From: Catenaria anguillulae PL171
Lineage: Eukaryota > Blastocladiomycota > Blastocladiomycetes > Blastocladiales > Catenariaceae
NCBI GenBank assembly: GCA_002102555.1
Contig: MCFL01000093.1
Coordinates: 26,520 to 90,519 of the forward strand
Reading direction: 5' to 3'
DNA length: 64,000 bases
How positions within the stretch are numbered: the first letter of the stretch is position 1; each line of letters opens with the position of its first letter. The notes beneath the pieces were generated by a model, which was not told the origin of the DNA, did no database searches, and saw only the letters and a list, made by a program, of their open reading frames with translations. Of the stretch, positions 41,851-51,675 are shown one piece after another. Both the position numbers and the translations under genes were made by a program.

Positions 41851-43920
41851 TCATCCAACGAAACTCGCTGGGACTTCCTTCGCAACCTGCACATACTCCT
41901 CCACGGGCACCTGCCATCCTCCTTCTCCACCATGCGCGCCCTGCCCACCAAACCAGAAAACAGCCCATCCTCCCTTTGGCCCCGCAGCCTGCGGCGCAAC
42001 GGCGCCAAGCTTGACCATACCATCAGACCGTGCAAAGTACCACGGGTTGACCTTGTTGTCCGCCCGACTGCGCCAAACGAGCCCGTCGCGGCACACATCA
42101 TCGCGCAGCGTCATCCACAAGATGTCGGCCACGCCGCCCGATTGCACCTTTGGGCTTACGGCAAACTTGTCGAGATAGGGTACCGAGCGGCGGTCGCCTT
42201 CGAGCGTGATGATGGCGGCGCCAGAGTAGTCGCCAGCTATCACGACCGAGTGCAGACGCGATGCGATGCGCGTGTAAAAGCGGTCAGCGTCGAGTTGGCG
42301 GCCGAACGAGGATTCGAGAAGGTGCGTGAGTTTGGGAATGTTGACATGCTCGAGCGATTGGACGATCCGGATCGGGACGCCGAGGCGCAAGACCGTGGGT
42401 GGGACTTGGCGGGCGGCCGCGGGAACCGGTGGCACGGGTGTCACTTCATCTGAATCAAGAGGATCGTCCACAGCCGACGATGAGGTTGACGCTGAATGTG
42501 GAGGTGGACGATGAGGCAGTGAAACGGCCACGAGCGGTTTGTCGGTCAAGTAATGCGATACGATGGCGGCCGATGCACCAGCGGAAGCAATGACTGCGGT
42601 CGCGGACGGTGGAAGAACTGAAAGGACACGCTGCGCTTGTGCCAAATCATCCTGGGCACCTGCGGGCACCTCCTTGAGAACAGAATCAAACTCCATAGCC
42701 AAGTTGATAAACGCTCGACCACCAACGGCCCCCGTGCGCATCATACCCCGATCCGGAATCCCGCCTCGAGCACGATTCACAATCACCAATTTGCTTGGCA
42801 AACAACGGCGCACAAAGTGGCGCGCCGGATCCATGGTGCGGTTCACGTCGTTGGGTCCCGAGGCCGACACCTGCGGTGTGGATCCGAGTTCCTTGGCAAG
42901 GGCCGTCATGGCCAAAGCCAGCGTCAAGGGTACGGTGCGTGAGGTGGACCAGGTGGTGGCAAGTGGGGCCAGAACCGGGATGACGGCCTTGTCGAGGCAG
43001 GACTGGAGCGACGTCACGTCCACTGCAGGTGGGGTAAGCGTGTCGTCGATGGCAGTGCCGTTGGAGTCGTCGACAAGGTGAAAGACGCTTGAAGGCAGCG
43101 GGCGCGCAATGGCGCCAGCAGCATGAAGGGCACGGGCAACTTGATCGCATGCCGTGATTTGTTCAGACCGGAATGAGGCAGGATCGCGTAAGGCGAGCGG
43201 CGGAATCACGGTACTCGGGGTGAATTCCACTTCGTCCAGCTCGGCTTCCGGGTCAATCACGGCACCGTCGTCATGTACCAAGCTCGGCGGCGGCGGTTCT
43301 GCCGGATCGAGGTCAACAACAATGATGGGCGTGACGGCGAGGCGGTGCAAGGCAACGAGGTTTGCAGCCACATTTTCGGCGGCCGAAGGCGACAGGGGCC
43401 ATTGCAACTGAACGAGCGCAATGTGCACCGAACTCGGCCCGCCAGAGCTGGGGGACTGGTTGAGGGTCGCGGGCGATGGCGGAAACGACGAGTCGGGGCG
43501 GTGCAGGTGCAGGTCGTATTTGCGCACATAGCTTGCAGCTTCACGGGGAGAGGGGGCACCTGCGGCCAGGATACGCGAGATGATGGCTTGGGAAGTCGGA
43601 CGGGCTGCCGCGGCGATTGGGACATGGTGAAAGTGCCGAGGCAAGAGATTGAAGCGGATCGGGTGCGCACAATGGATCCAAATGCTCTCCACCGACCGTG
43701 GAAAGGTAGGCGTCGATGCCTGGCAAGTTCCCTTGACGAGAAGCCATGGCGGAGCACGCGGACGAAAGTGGGAAAGCATATTGATGAATCGTTCAAGTTG
43801 GTAGCGGAAAAGGGTCGTATTTATGGTGGCCAGAACCAAGCCGAGATTTCTTGCTGCTGTTGCGATTCCCGGTGACGATGGAAGTGGAACGGCTCTGGCA
43901 GCTGAAATGAGCTTGGACAA
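41851..43920 (-). CDS. ARG2: N-acetylglutamate synthase, mitochondrial (Arg2 type)
   Basis: Single exon, 689 aa. Makes N-acetyl-L-glutamate from glutamate and acetyl-CoA, the first step of arginine synthesis, in mitochondria. The N-terminus (MSKLISAARAVPLPSSPG) is basic and lacks acids, as a targeting peptide should. The middle is a degenerate amino-acid-kinase domain, conserved in parts (VVDLDPAEP, SKLVIVNRARGGIPD). From about 515 the NAT domain begins: HVNIPKLTHLLESSFGRQLD, HSVVIAGDYSGAAIITLEG, VPYLDKFAVSPKVQSGGVAD. It ends with DGLVWRSRADNKVNPWYF, a hallmark of fungal and vertebrate synthases. Length is near the fungal norm. The start Met is the only one before the leader. Convergent with the universal stress protein, 299 nt apart. 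Confidence 0.92.
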   Translation of the reverse strand: MSKLISAARAVPLPSSPGIATAARNLGLVLATINTTLFRYQLERFINMLSHFRPRAPPWLLVKGTCQASTPTFPRSVESIWIHCAHPIRFNLLPRHFHHVPIAAAARPTSQAIISRILAAGAPSPREAASYVRKYDLHLHRPDSSFPPSPATLNQSPSSGGPSSVHIALVQLQWPLSPSAAENVAANLVALHRLAVTPIIVVDLDPAEPPPPSLVHDDGAVIDPEAELDEVEFTPSTVIPPLALRDPASFRSEQITACDQVARALHAAGAIARPLPSSVFHLVDDSNGTAIDDTLTPPAVDVTSLQSCLDKAVIPVLAPLATTWSTSRTVPLTLALAMTALAKELGSTPQVSASGPNDVNRTMDPARHFVRRCLPSKLVIVNRARGGIPDRGMMRTGAVGGRAFINLAMEFDSVLKEVPAGAQDDLAQAQRVLSVLPPSATAVIASAGASAAIVSHYLTDKPLVAVSLPHRPPPHSASTSSSAVDDPLDSDEVTPVPPVPAAARQVPPTVLRLGVPIRIVQSLEHVNIPKLTHLLESSFGRQLDADRFYTRIASRLHSVVIAGDYSGAAIITLEGDRRSVPYLDKFAVSPKVQSGGVADILWMTLRDDVCRDGLVWRSRADNKVNPWYFARSDGMVKLGAVAPQAAGPKGGWAVFWFGGQGAHGGEGGWQVPVEEYVQVAKEVPASFVG

Positions 43921-44434
43921 GAGTAGTGCGATGATGAGGTTTGTTGAGCTGCCAGCTGCTGTGGTGGATCGAGTTGCGCCAGTTTCGGTGGATCCGTAGA
44001 ATCAACAATGTCTGTGTGTGCTGGTCGCCGACAATGACGGCTGATTGTGGTGCATGACAGTTGAGCGAGCTTGGAAACAGAGTCAAGTGGGTCCAGGGCT
44101 CTATTGCATAGAGATTTCAAACATCATTCAGTCTATTTCATGGTTTATTGATGCTCTCGTTGCACCGGTACCGGTATCATAAATATTTCCCTTCCCGCTA
44201 AACGACGATCTCAGTCACACCGCGGGTGTTCGCACCTTCACTCTGCCTTGCCTCTACCTGCGGACTCCCTGACAGCGTTTTTTGGAATACACATTTTGTT
44301 CGACGGGCGTCAAGATATGTAGGTGTATGAGAACACAAAGGGTGAGCTAGTCAACGTAAACAGCAGTGTACACAAGCAACCTGCAAGCAAACCTGGCCAC
44401 ACCAATTAATGTCCTTCACGTCGGAGACCTGCTA
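43921..44434. other. Intergenic, 514 bases
   Basis: Upstream of N-acetylglutamate synthase. Contains a short palindrome around 44167-44176 (CCGGTACCGG) followed by an A/T-rich TATCATAAATA word, which could be a core-promoter element on either strand; no stronger claim is possible. Confidence 0.4.
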
Positions 44435-45445
44435 TTACTTGTCATCGCCTCTGTCGATGGCCAGGTTCTTGTGTTGCCGCAATCCCTCCGCAATATCCTC
44501 CCACGTCGAAACGCCGTCTCGATTGAAATGCACATGTCCATCCATAGCCACCAGCCCGCAATCACGATCCACGAGTTCCCGACTCGCAACCTCGGAAAAC
44601 TCCTGGGTCTGTTGGGCCAACGCAAGCGCACAATCTGCGAAGGCACACCTGACACGGTCACCTTGCAGCTTGCCACCGACGGAATCACCAAAGTAGCCCG
44701 CGTTTTCGCGATTCCGTGAGGCGACAGCCACGTCACGAGCAAGTACTGCTGACGTTGGGTCGGTAGCACCCAACATATACCCCGAGATCTGCACGGCTTG
44801 TTGCCACTTCAGGGAGGTAATGTCGGCAAAGTCCGCAAGTTGAGCCATCGCTCTCTGCTCTTGCCTTCCGGCGCCAGCCTTGCTGTCGGTCCAAAACATT
44901 CGCTTGATGGAAGCATCTTTCCCAGTCGCGAGCAATGCTGGAAAAAGGTCACGGGAGACGCGAACTGGGCGTGAGGGTTTCTGGCGCGCAAACGTTGGCG
45001 CATTGTATCCGCCCCAGGTGCGGTCGTACAATTGTTGCAGGAAGGCTTGCAACTTAGCAAGACTGCGACGGCTAACGGTACTTGTGGCAAAAGAATTGTC
45101 GAGTCCGAGGGAATGGGGCATGCCCGCACTCTGAGTGTGTGGCTGAGGTGTCGTGGGTTGCTGCTCAACAATTCCTTGCTGCGTGTCAAACGGCGGCTCT
45201 TGCGCCGTGAATGAAAGAAGAGACTCCATGTCGACAACGGCCGATACGTCTGATACGCCTGACACATCCAACTCGTCCACTGCGGTTGGCTTGGGATCTT
45301 CGGGATGCATGTCACGACAAAGAATGGGAGACTCTTGAGCCACCTGGACTTCGTCGGAATTGCCCGCATCAGCATGCCAACCACGACCAGCGGAGACATT
45401 TGAGCCAGGAGCGTTTTGCCACGGTCCGTTCACTTGCCAGGACAC
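44435..45445 (-). CDS. Unrecognised protein, main exon
   Basis: Open frame to the stop at 44435. There is no ATG at its 5' end; the first ATG in frame is at 45310 (MHPEDPKPTAVDELD), so either translation starts there (291 aa) or an upstream exon joins here. The N-terminal half is acidic and Gln/Pro/Ser-rich (STVSRRSLAKLQAFLQQLYD at its end). The second half is a compact, probably folded domain: RPVRVSRDLFPALLATGKD, QVSGYMLGATDPTSA-like helices, ending with VDRDCGLVAMDGHVHF. No family is recognised. The exons at 45513-46119 on the same strand probably belong to the same gene, but no clean splice joins them. Confidence 0.5.
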   Translation of the reverse strand: MSWQVNGPWQNAPGSNVSAGRGWHADAGNSDEVQVAQESPILCRDMHPEDPKPTAVDELDVSGVSDVSAVVDMESLLSFTAQEPPFDTQQGIVEQQPTTPQPHTQSAGMPHSLGLDNSFATSTVSRRSLAKLQAFLQQLYDRTWGGYNAPTFARQKPSRPVRVSRDLFPALLATGKDASIKRMFWTDSKAGAGRQEQRAMAQLADFADITSLKWQQAVQISGYMLGATDPTSAVLARDVAVASRNRENAGYFGDSVGGKLQGDRVRCAFADCALALAQQTQEFSEVASRELVDRDCGLVAMDGHVHFNRDGVSTWEDIAEGLRQHKNLAIDRGDDK

Positions 45446-45512
45446 ACCGAAACAAACGGCACAGGAGATTGAACTTCATCCGGTTAAGAGTGGCGTCGTG
45501 GCGAAGGAAGAG

Positions 45513-46119
45513 CTAGTTGATAGTGTTGAATACCTCTTGCGTGAGGGAAGAAGTAGATGCATTTGTTGAGGAGGAATGGGAAGTATGATCATGGTTCGTT
45601 GTAGCGTGGTAAATGGCCATTGCACGACCGGCAATGCGATGCACTTCGTTGGCGAGCAACGGGTTATCAGAGCTAAAGCTGTCGTGCGTTTCGGTCGTTA
45701 ACTGAACGTCGACCCCGAAGCCTCGATAGTTGCGCCGAGGAATCGAGATCCAATCGCGACGTCTTCCGCGGTGAATGTAGCGGATGCGTTTCTCAGAATG
45801 TGTACGTTCAGGTCTAACGATTCTTTCACGAGGGATTCAGAGGCCGGCATCGAGGGGGAAGTGGCGTGGAGCGACGTTGATGCCTTTGATTCAAGGCGCA
45901 GCGGCGATGTAGGCCGTGACCTTGGCTGGTCACCAAATGTCTGTAAACATCATGGCCCCGCAGGTCATCAGGATACCATGTATCTGTAGAAACGGCCAGT
46001 TGGAAGGTACATACCTTTGAACGCTTCTGCTCCATTGAATCGATCGGGTCATGATTGCTGGACTGGCGCTTCCGGCCGCCTCCCTTCTTGTTTAGTTTCT
46101 GGTTACGACTTGGCGCCAT
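45513..46119 (-). CDS. Upstream exons of the same or another unknown gene
   Basis: Exon 46119-46015 starts MAPSRNQKLNKKGGGRKRQS, a very basic opening suited to a nuclear or nucleic-acid-binding protein, and ends at a consensus GTATGT. After an 89-nt intron (45926-46014) the next exon continues PRSRPTSPLRLESKAS and stays open to a TAA near 45710. A second frame overlapping it reads RIRYIHRGRRRDWISIPRRN, GFGVDVQLTTETHDSFSSDN and LLANEVHRIAGRAMAIYHA to a TAG at 45513. Both look coding. Their long overlap means either alternative splicing or a frame error. No domain is recognised. Confidence 0.4.
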
Positions 46120-46810
46120 GTCGCGAGCGATTAGAATGAACCTGAGGCGCAATGATCCGCTTGAATCCGGAAGTGGCTAATGGTGACGAGTGGCAAAAGT
46201 CGACCGTGGTTGACGCTTTCGCAGGTTATTAGCGGCTGCGCCCACGACAGCTCCAACGGCGTCCAGACGGAAGGGATCGTGGGAAGTGCGAGCGCTTGGG
46301 CAAATTTTGCCTGTACTTCAAATTGCATGTGGTTTCCTTATGTTGGGAAGGACCAGGTATGGCGACAAATATGTGCGAAGTGGAGCGATGTCGCTCATAG
46401 CGAGCCCACGAAAAATGTGTGTTCTCAGGATGACACGATTGTTTTGTCTGCAGCTGGCGTGAACGCCCAGCGCGAATGACTTGGGCCTCCACTTTCCACG
46501 AATTGGGTCGACAATGTTAGGACAAGAATAGGGGAATATGGAATCACGCAACCATTACAGCAGCTTGGACTCAAGATACTCGATCGACGCTCCATGCAAT
46601 CCAGCGAGCCGTGCCAGAATCACAATGAGCAGCGGAAAGATAAAGCCTTGCCGGGACAGTTACGAGCTCGTCAGCAGACTCAATTTGACAAGCCCCATTG
46701 ATCCACCGTAGTTGTGAGTTTTCTTGCCAGAAATTTTCATGCTTGATCTTTTGAGTTCTCGACCTACGTACATCTTTCTTGCTCCCTTTCCAACGACCCT
46801 ACTCCATCCA
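46120..46810. other. Intergenic before the tandem repeat
   Basis: Nearly 0.7 kb, A/T-richer than the genes, only short ORFs. No feature supported. Confidence 0.45.
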
Positions 46811-47060
46811 TACCGCGAATGCCGCCTGAATATGTGTGACCGGTGAGGTTCGCGAACCCTCCCACTGCCGGCTCACATCAGGTTTCTGCTCTACGACCAA
46901 ATGGACGTCTCGTCGTCTTGATTACCTCCTTGTGAGGTTCCATAGCATGTCTGATGATTGACTGCCCCCATGGGTGTTCATTCATTACGGCCCGGAATCG
47001 CCCGCCACAGCGTAACTCTGGTCCTTGGTTGTGTATGAGAATGGCACTATGCTGGTCTGA
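46811..47060 (-). repeat. 250-nt repeat, copy A
   Basis: Begins TACCGCGAATGCCGCC and ends GCTGGTCTGA. It differs from copy B (47201-47450) at five positions only by my count, with no indel. Contains the perfect palindrome GGTTCGCGAACC at 46848-46859. Similarity to the 37-kb copy extends about 15 bases further left (ACCCTACTCCATCC). No consistent reading frame among copies. The strand is arbitrary; I use the orientation matching the 37-kb copy as plus. Confidence 0.9.
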
Positions 47061-47200
47061 ATGGATATCGACTTCTCCTTTATCTTTTTTGATCTCTCTA
47101 TCTCATTCGTTTGCACGCAGTTCGCACGTTCTATCATGATTGAAGCTACTTGTGACGCGTTCATTCCCACACCCCTCCATCCTAACGAATTCCCACTTCT

Positions 47201-47450
47201 TACCGCGAATGCCGCCTGAATATGTGTGACCGGTGAGGTTCGCGAACCCTCCCACTGCCGGCTCACATCAGGTTTCTGCTCTACGACCAAATGGACGTCT
47301 CGTAGTCTTGATTACCTCCTTGTGAGGTTCCATAGCATGTCTGATGATGGACTACCCCCATGGGTGTTCATTCATTACGGCCCGGAATCGCCCGCCACAG
47401 CGTAACTCTGGTCCTTGGTTGTGTATGAGAATGGCATTTTGCTGGTCTGA
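47201..47450 (-). repeat. 250-nt repeat, copy B
   Basis: Direct repeat of copy A with a 390-base period. The 140 bases between them and the flanks on both sides are unrelated, so the unit is 250-251 bases rather than part of a larger duplication. No obvious target-site duplication or terminal inverted repeat. Confidence 0.9.
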
Positions 47451-47816
47451 AGGAGATCATGACCCGACTTGACTTTCTCTTCTTCCCATATTCCAATTCC
47501 CGTGAGCGATTCTTTTGCATGCCGAACTCCAACTGACTGCAATTGACTCAGACGCGTTTCCATTCCTCATGTAAACCTGTCTTCTTCCTTCCTGTGACTT
47601 TGTTTTAGCCCTTGCTTGACTCAATGTATTGTGGTTATAGACACGAGAGCTTGGACTTATGGTCGATGGTCTGGCCCCGCTTGTGAGATTTTTTTTAATG
47701 TTGACAGGGCAAGCACATGCAACAAAGTGATCATGATCGGTATCACAGAACAAGAAGTGAACAACCTTCCAGATAAAAACATCAACATACAAAGTGGGAA
47801 CTGTTTGCCCCGCTCG

Positions 47817-48632
47817 TCACACATGACCCACAGCGGGACGCTTCAAGCTCGCTTTACTCTGCTGCTGGCTTTTCTGCCCGGCAGCTGATTGCGCCGACGC
47901 ACCAAGCGTGGTTGGCATGCGGCTCAACGCCTTGGCGGATGGTGATGGCGAATGACTCTGCTCGGCATCATGATTTGTCCACAGCGGCTTGCCTGACCAC
48001 TGCGACCACCCGTTCCACAAGAAGGCATCATCTCCAAACTGCATTGTCGGCGACTTTGGACTTACTGCGCGGAGCGACGGAGATAGGGGTGTAGAGATGT
48101 TCATCGTTGGGGACGAGCTGAGCGGCATCTTTGGCGACGGCAGGCAGGGAGACATGATCCGATTTCCCTTTGGCGAGAGTGGTGCCTGGTTCCGCGAAAA
48201 GTGCGTGGGCAACACGTATTGCTTGGGCAAATGCGGCGCCATCCATTGCGGCACACGCGATAGGTCAAGAAGCCAAGCATCTTTCACAAAGCTTGTGTCT
48301 GGGAGATACGTGTGGACAGTGGGGCGGGTGTTGATGGAGATGGTGCGCTGGGGCTGTTGCTGCTGCTGTTGGAGCTGTTGCTGGCGCGGTTGGGGGGTAG
48401 GAGAGTGAGTTTTCACTTGTGTTGGCGATTGAGGCCTGGGAGGAGCGGATGCAGGCCGTTGAGGAAGAGGATGGCGCTGCTGCTGAGTTTTCGCTGCGGT
48501 GCCAGCTTGATGTTGAGCGACAGCCTGGCGTTGGGCAGAGTGAACGAGTTGACGGCCCATGGTTCTGGTGCTTTGGAAGAGAGTAAGAAATGTGGATAGG
48601 GTGATGGCAAGTGTTGCAATAGGGTAGCCCAT
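47817..48632 (-). CDS. Ser/Pro/Gln-rich protein, unknown
   Basis: Open frame with ATG at 48632 (MGYPIATLAITLSTFLTLFQ, a hydrophobic opening that could be a signal or anchor) and an alternative ATG at 48560 (MGRQLVHSAQRQAVAQHQAG). Low-complexity through most of its 271 residues: Gln runs encoded by mixed CAG/CAA, many Ser-Pro pairs (PTMNISTPLSPSLRAVSP). The one non-repetitive part is VHTYLPDTSFVKDAWLLDLS followed by WNGWSQWSGKPLW. The Ser-Pro pairs would suit proline-directed kinases. No family is recognised. Single exon as drawn; an intron near the 5' end is possible. Confidence 0.5.
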   Translation of the reverse strand: MGYPIATLAITLSTFLTLFQSTRTMGRQLVHSAQRQAVAQHQAGTAAKTQQQRHPLPQRPASAPPRPQSPTQVKTHSPTPQPRQQQLQQQQQQPQRTISINTRPTVHTYLPDTSFVKDAWLLDLSRVPQWMAPHLPKQYVLPTHFSRNQAPLSPKGNRIMSPCLPSPKMPLSSSPTMNISTPLSPSLRAVSPKSPTMQFGDDAFLWNGWSQWSGKPLWTNHDAEQSHSPSPSAKALSRMPTTLGASAQSAAGQKSQQQSKASLKRPAVGHV

Positions 48633-50365
48633 ACTTGCCGACCTAGCGAGCCTGGCCAGGATATTTGTAGGAAGCACAAGTGCTCCATCGATATGCAGGA
48701 ATCATGCTGTGTGGGTGGTTGGGTGGACATGCCAGTTGGTTGGTTCGTCTCACGATTTGGATTTGTGATCGCGTTTCTCACAGTTGAACGTGGGCTGACG
48801 GCAGACATTTGAAATTGCACATGCAGGACGAATAATCAGAGCGGAAAGTTGCATTGTTAACTTGAGCACACGACGGCGAAACGAGAAACGAGGTTGAAGA
48901 TAAACAGCGAGCAGAAGCGATCTTGCGATGAATAGGAAGACAGACAACAAGCGTTGAATTGACGACACTTGCTCGCAAAAGACTTGGCCACAAGCCTGTC
49001 AAGGTCCTTGTACACATGTCGAAAGACCCAAACATGAAACCAGCACACACACCGACCCTAACGTCCTCCGACCTGCCTTGCGAATCATCAGCTCCGCCAA
49101 TATCGATACCTTGGGCTCTGTCTCCACCGCGTCGACCTACAAACGGGCTCGCCAATAAGCGGTCGGAACCTTGTGCGAGTATCCAGGCGGCGCCGGGTGC
49201 GACGTGTAGGCCAAGAGAGTGAGGTCCATGATGCCGTTGTCCGAGGACGACGACGGGAAATGTCCCTGGCCTTGGCGAGCGGCATCCTGGGGGCTGGACC
49301 AGCCAGGATCGAATTGTACGTTGGTTCCTCGAGCAAGTCGATGGGAGGGGACGAGCCGACTTGGCAGGCCATGATTGAATGAATCTTGACTTGTTCCAGC
49401 AAACAAGAGACACGAAGCACAGGCAATGAGTAGTTGAGGTCAATCGATCACGCAATCAACGGCGTCGAGCCTTGCGCTGCCACTTCCAGGTTGGGGGAGT
49501 GAGGCGGGAACTCGATCGGATGTACACCCGTGCTTGTGCATGCGACGAGGAACGGTGGCAAAGAATTGCACTGAGGAGAAAATGCGATCATCAAGAATGC
49601 TGCGTCGACAGAGCCCTTGAGGCCGCCGAGGAGACTGGATGGATGGTTGGGCTTGCAAGTTTTGGTCTGGGGGTGGTGATTTAAAGTGAGCAATTTGAGT
49701 CTAGAGAACCAGCAGAACGTCACGGTTGCAATGACAATGCAAATACGAGCAAGAAGATGCATGAGGAAGAAGAATGACGAAATCTTGGGGGTTGGATCGA
49801 ACGCTGCAGCCCACGGTAAACATCCATCAACCCACTTGACCAGCCGCACGAGAACCGCGAGGGAACTCGAGGGATGGCAAGAAGTACGGACGGGCCCACG
49901 TCAGAGATTCCCCGGCTCATCGACTCGGAAGGGGAATGCGTGAAGGAAGGGAATCGGTGCGGGCAAAAAGGAGGGACGTACAGTAGAGGCGGGGACAGCA
50001 GGGCCCATGGCGTATGGGCGCATTGTGCGGGGCCATAAATTGCTGGACGACATCGGCATGGTGTGCGACACCGTCTTTTATTTACTAAAGTAGATAGGCG
50101 GCGAGAGGTGACTTTTGGGACTGCGCATGCCTGACCACTGGCCAGGAGAAAAAACAAGTGAGCCAACGGCCGCCGATGCAACGCTGTCACGGATCGAGCG
50201 CGCATGACGCCAGGACGGTTTCCAAGTTGAACTTGGGCCGGCGCCGGAACTCGAATCATTCGGACACAAATCCACAGCACAAGACTTGATAAAAGGTCAA
50301 CATCAGTCCATGCATTGCACCTCGCGGCATCTCTGCTTTGAGAGGAACATCACAAACCCCGAAAG
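48633..50365. other. Region with weak ORFs, 1.7 kb
   Basis: No gene I can support firmly. Minus 49137-49406 holds an 89-codon frame without ATG but with good codon third-position bias (FPSSSSDNGIMDLTLLAYTS). An overlapping minus frame starts at an ATG (MACQVGSSPPIDLLEEPT). Together they might be a small two-exon gene. The last 300 bases before 50366 form the rhomboid promoter side. Confidence 0.35.
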
Positions 50366-51455
50366 ATGAACCGATTCCTGTCAACGATTTCCTCGTCCGC
50401 GATGCTCCGTGTTCGTGTTGGAGCCAAGCCCGCTCGCCCGCAGCTGCCCGCCCCGATCATGGCAAGTCGATCCTTCTTCACGTCAACTGCTGGCCATGAC
50501 TTCAAGTCTCCCAGTCGGAACAATGCCTCCCTGCTCTCAACACTCTACCGCACCCAGTTCCACGCGCAATTTGCACAAATGCGCACTCGTGCTACCGACC
50601 TTGCCAATCGAGGTGCGCACACGACTGGCCTCACGGCAACCCGGTCGTACCGCATCTACAACAACAACCGTCCGCGGTACCGCCAGTTCTTTGACCGGTA
50701 CCCAGAGCTGCCCCTGTATGCCATCATTGCGTCCAATGTGGGCATATTCTTGTTGTGGACGTATGCAAAAGAAAACAGCAGACAGTATGGGGACCCGAGT
50801 TGGCTTCGCTTTATGTTGTCCAACTTTATGCTCAACGAGACGAATGCAAAGGAGCGGCCCTGGACCATTCTGACTGCCAATTTCAGTCATGCTGGTACGA
50901 CTATCCGTGTCTTGTTTTCTCGGGTGCAACCAATGATTGTTGACTCACCTGGTTGCATTGATGTACATAGATTTGGCCCACCTGGGTATCAACATGTTTG
51001 TCCTGCACTCGTTCGGCACCACGGTCATCTCCACTCTGGGCGCTCCCTCCTTTCTGGCCCTGTACGGTGTGTGTGCCCTCGGAACCTCGCTCGCGTCGCT
51101 GGGCTACCGCCAATACAACGAATGGCGCATGCGCCAGCGGCTTCCCCTGGGATGGTTTAGCGAAAAGCTCGTCAAGGCGTCGCAACCGCGCGGATCGCTT
51201 GGCGCGTCTGGATGTGTCATGGGCACCAGTGTGCTGTTTGCGTGCTTGCATCCGACAGCAACCATTTACTTGATGCTGGTGCTGCCCGTGCCTGCATGGG
51301 CGTGTGTTGCTGGATTTATGGGTTACGACTTGTATCGGGCGGCAAATCAGAGTGGTGGTGGCACCGACGTGGCGGGGCATTTGGGTGGAGGTGCTGCAGG
51401 GCTGGCGTATTGGATGTTAGCGCTGCGGAGCGGCAGGGCAGTGAGAAGGTGGTAG
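50366..51455 (+). CDS. Mitochondrial rhomboid protease (PARL/Pcp1 type)
   Basis: Exons 50366-50894 and 50971-51455, intron 50895-50970 (76 nt, phase 1, rebuilding Asp); 337 aa. Intramembrane serine protease of the inner mitochondrial membrane. The N-terminal 110 residues are basic and Ser/Arg/Asn-rich, a long targeting leader. The first membrane helix is LPLYAIIASNVGIFLLWTY. The loop WTILTANFSHADLAHLGINM contains the usual His before helix 2. The catalytic GASG motif has Ser255 and the catalytic His313 lies in VAGHLGGGAAGLAYW. Substrates in yeast are cytochrome c peroxidase and Mgm1; the targets here are unknown. Confidence 0.9.
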
Positions 51456-51675
51456 ACAATAGCTGGGATTTGGAGGTCAATACACGGCTTGTTCAATACA
51501 CATTTCTTCTCACGCTGACGTGATGCCCATTCCGAAATGGAGCGATCGACACAGCTCAGCTATAGCTTAAGCGAAGTGAGCGAAAGCAAACGTCGAATCG
51601 ATTGTTGAGTGTATTGACGACAAAAGTAAACACTGATGACTGAATGCATTCTGTGCATGCACACCACTGTCCGCA

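Noticed and set aside
46840..46905. Pol III A- and B-box-like words in the 250-nt repeat (TGGTCGTAGAGC and GGTTCGCGAACC)
   Set aside because: Spacing between them is tRNA-like, but they lie about 160 bases inside the unit rather than near its 5' end, and the B-box is broken in the 37-kb copy. A tRNA-derived SINE is not supported.
49137..49406. 89-codon minus-strand ORF
   Set aside because: No ATG and an overlapping frame of equal quality; kept only as a note in the region entry.
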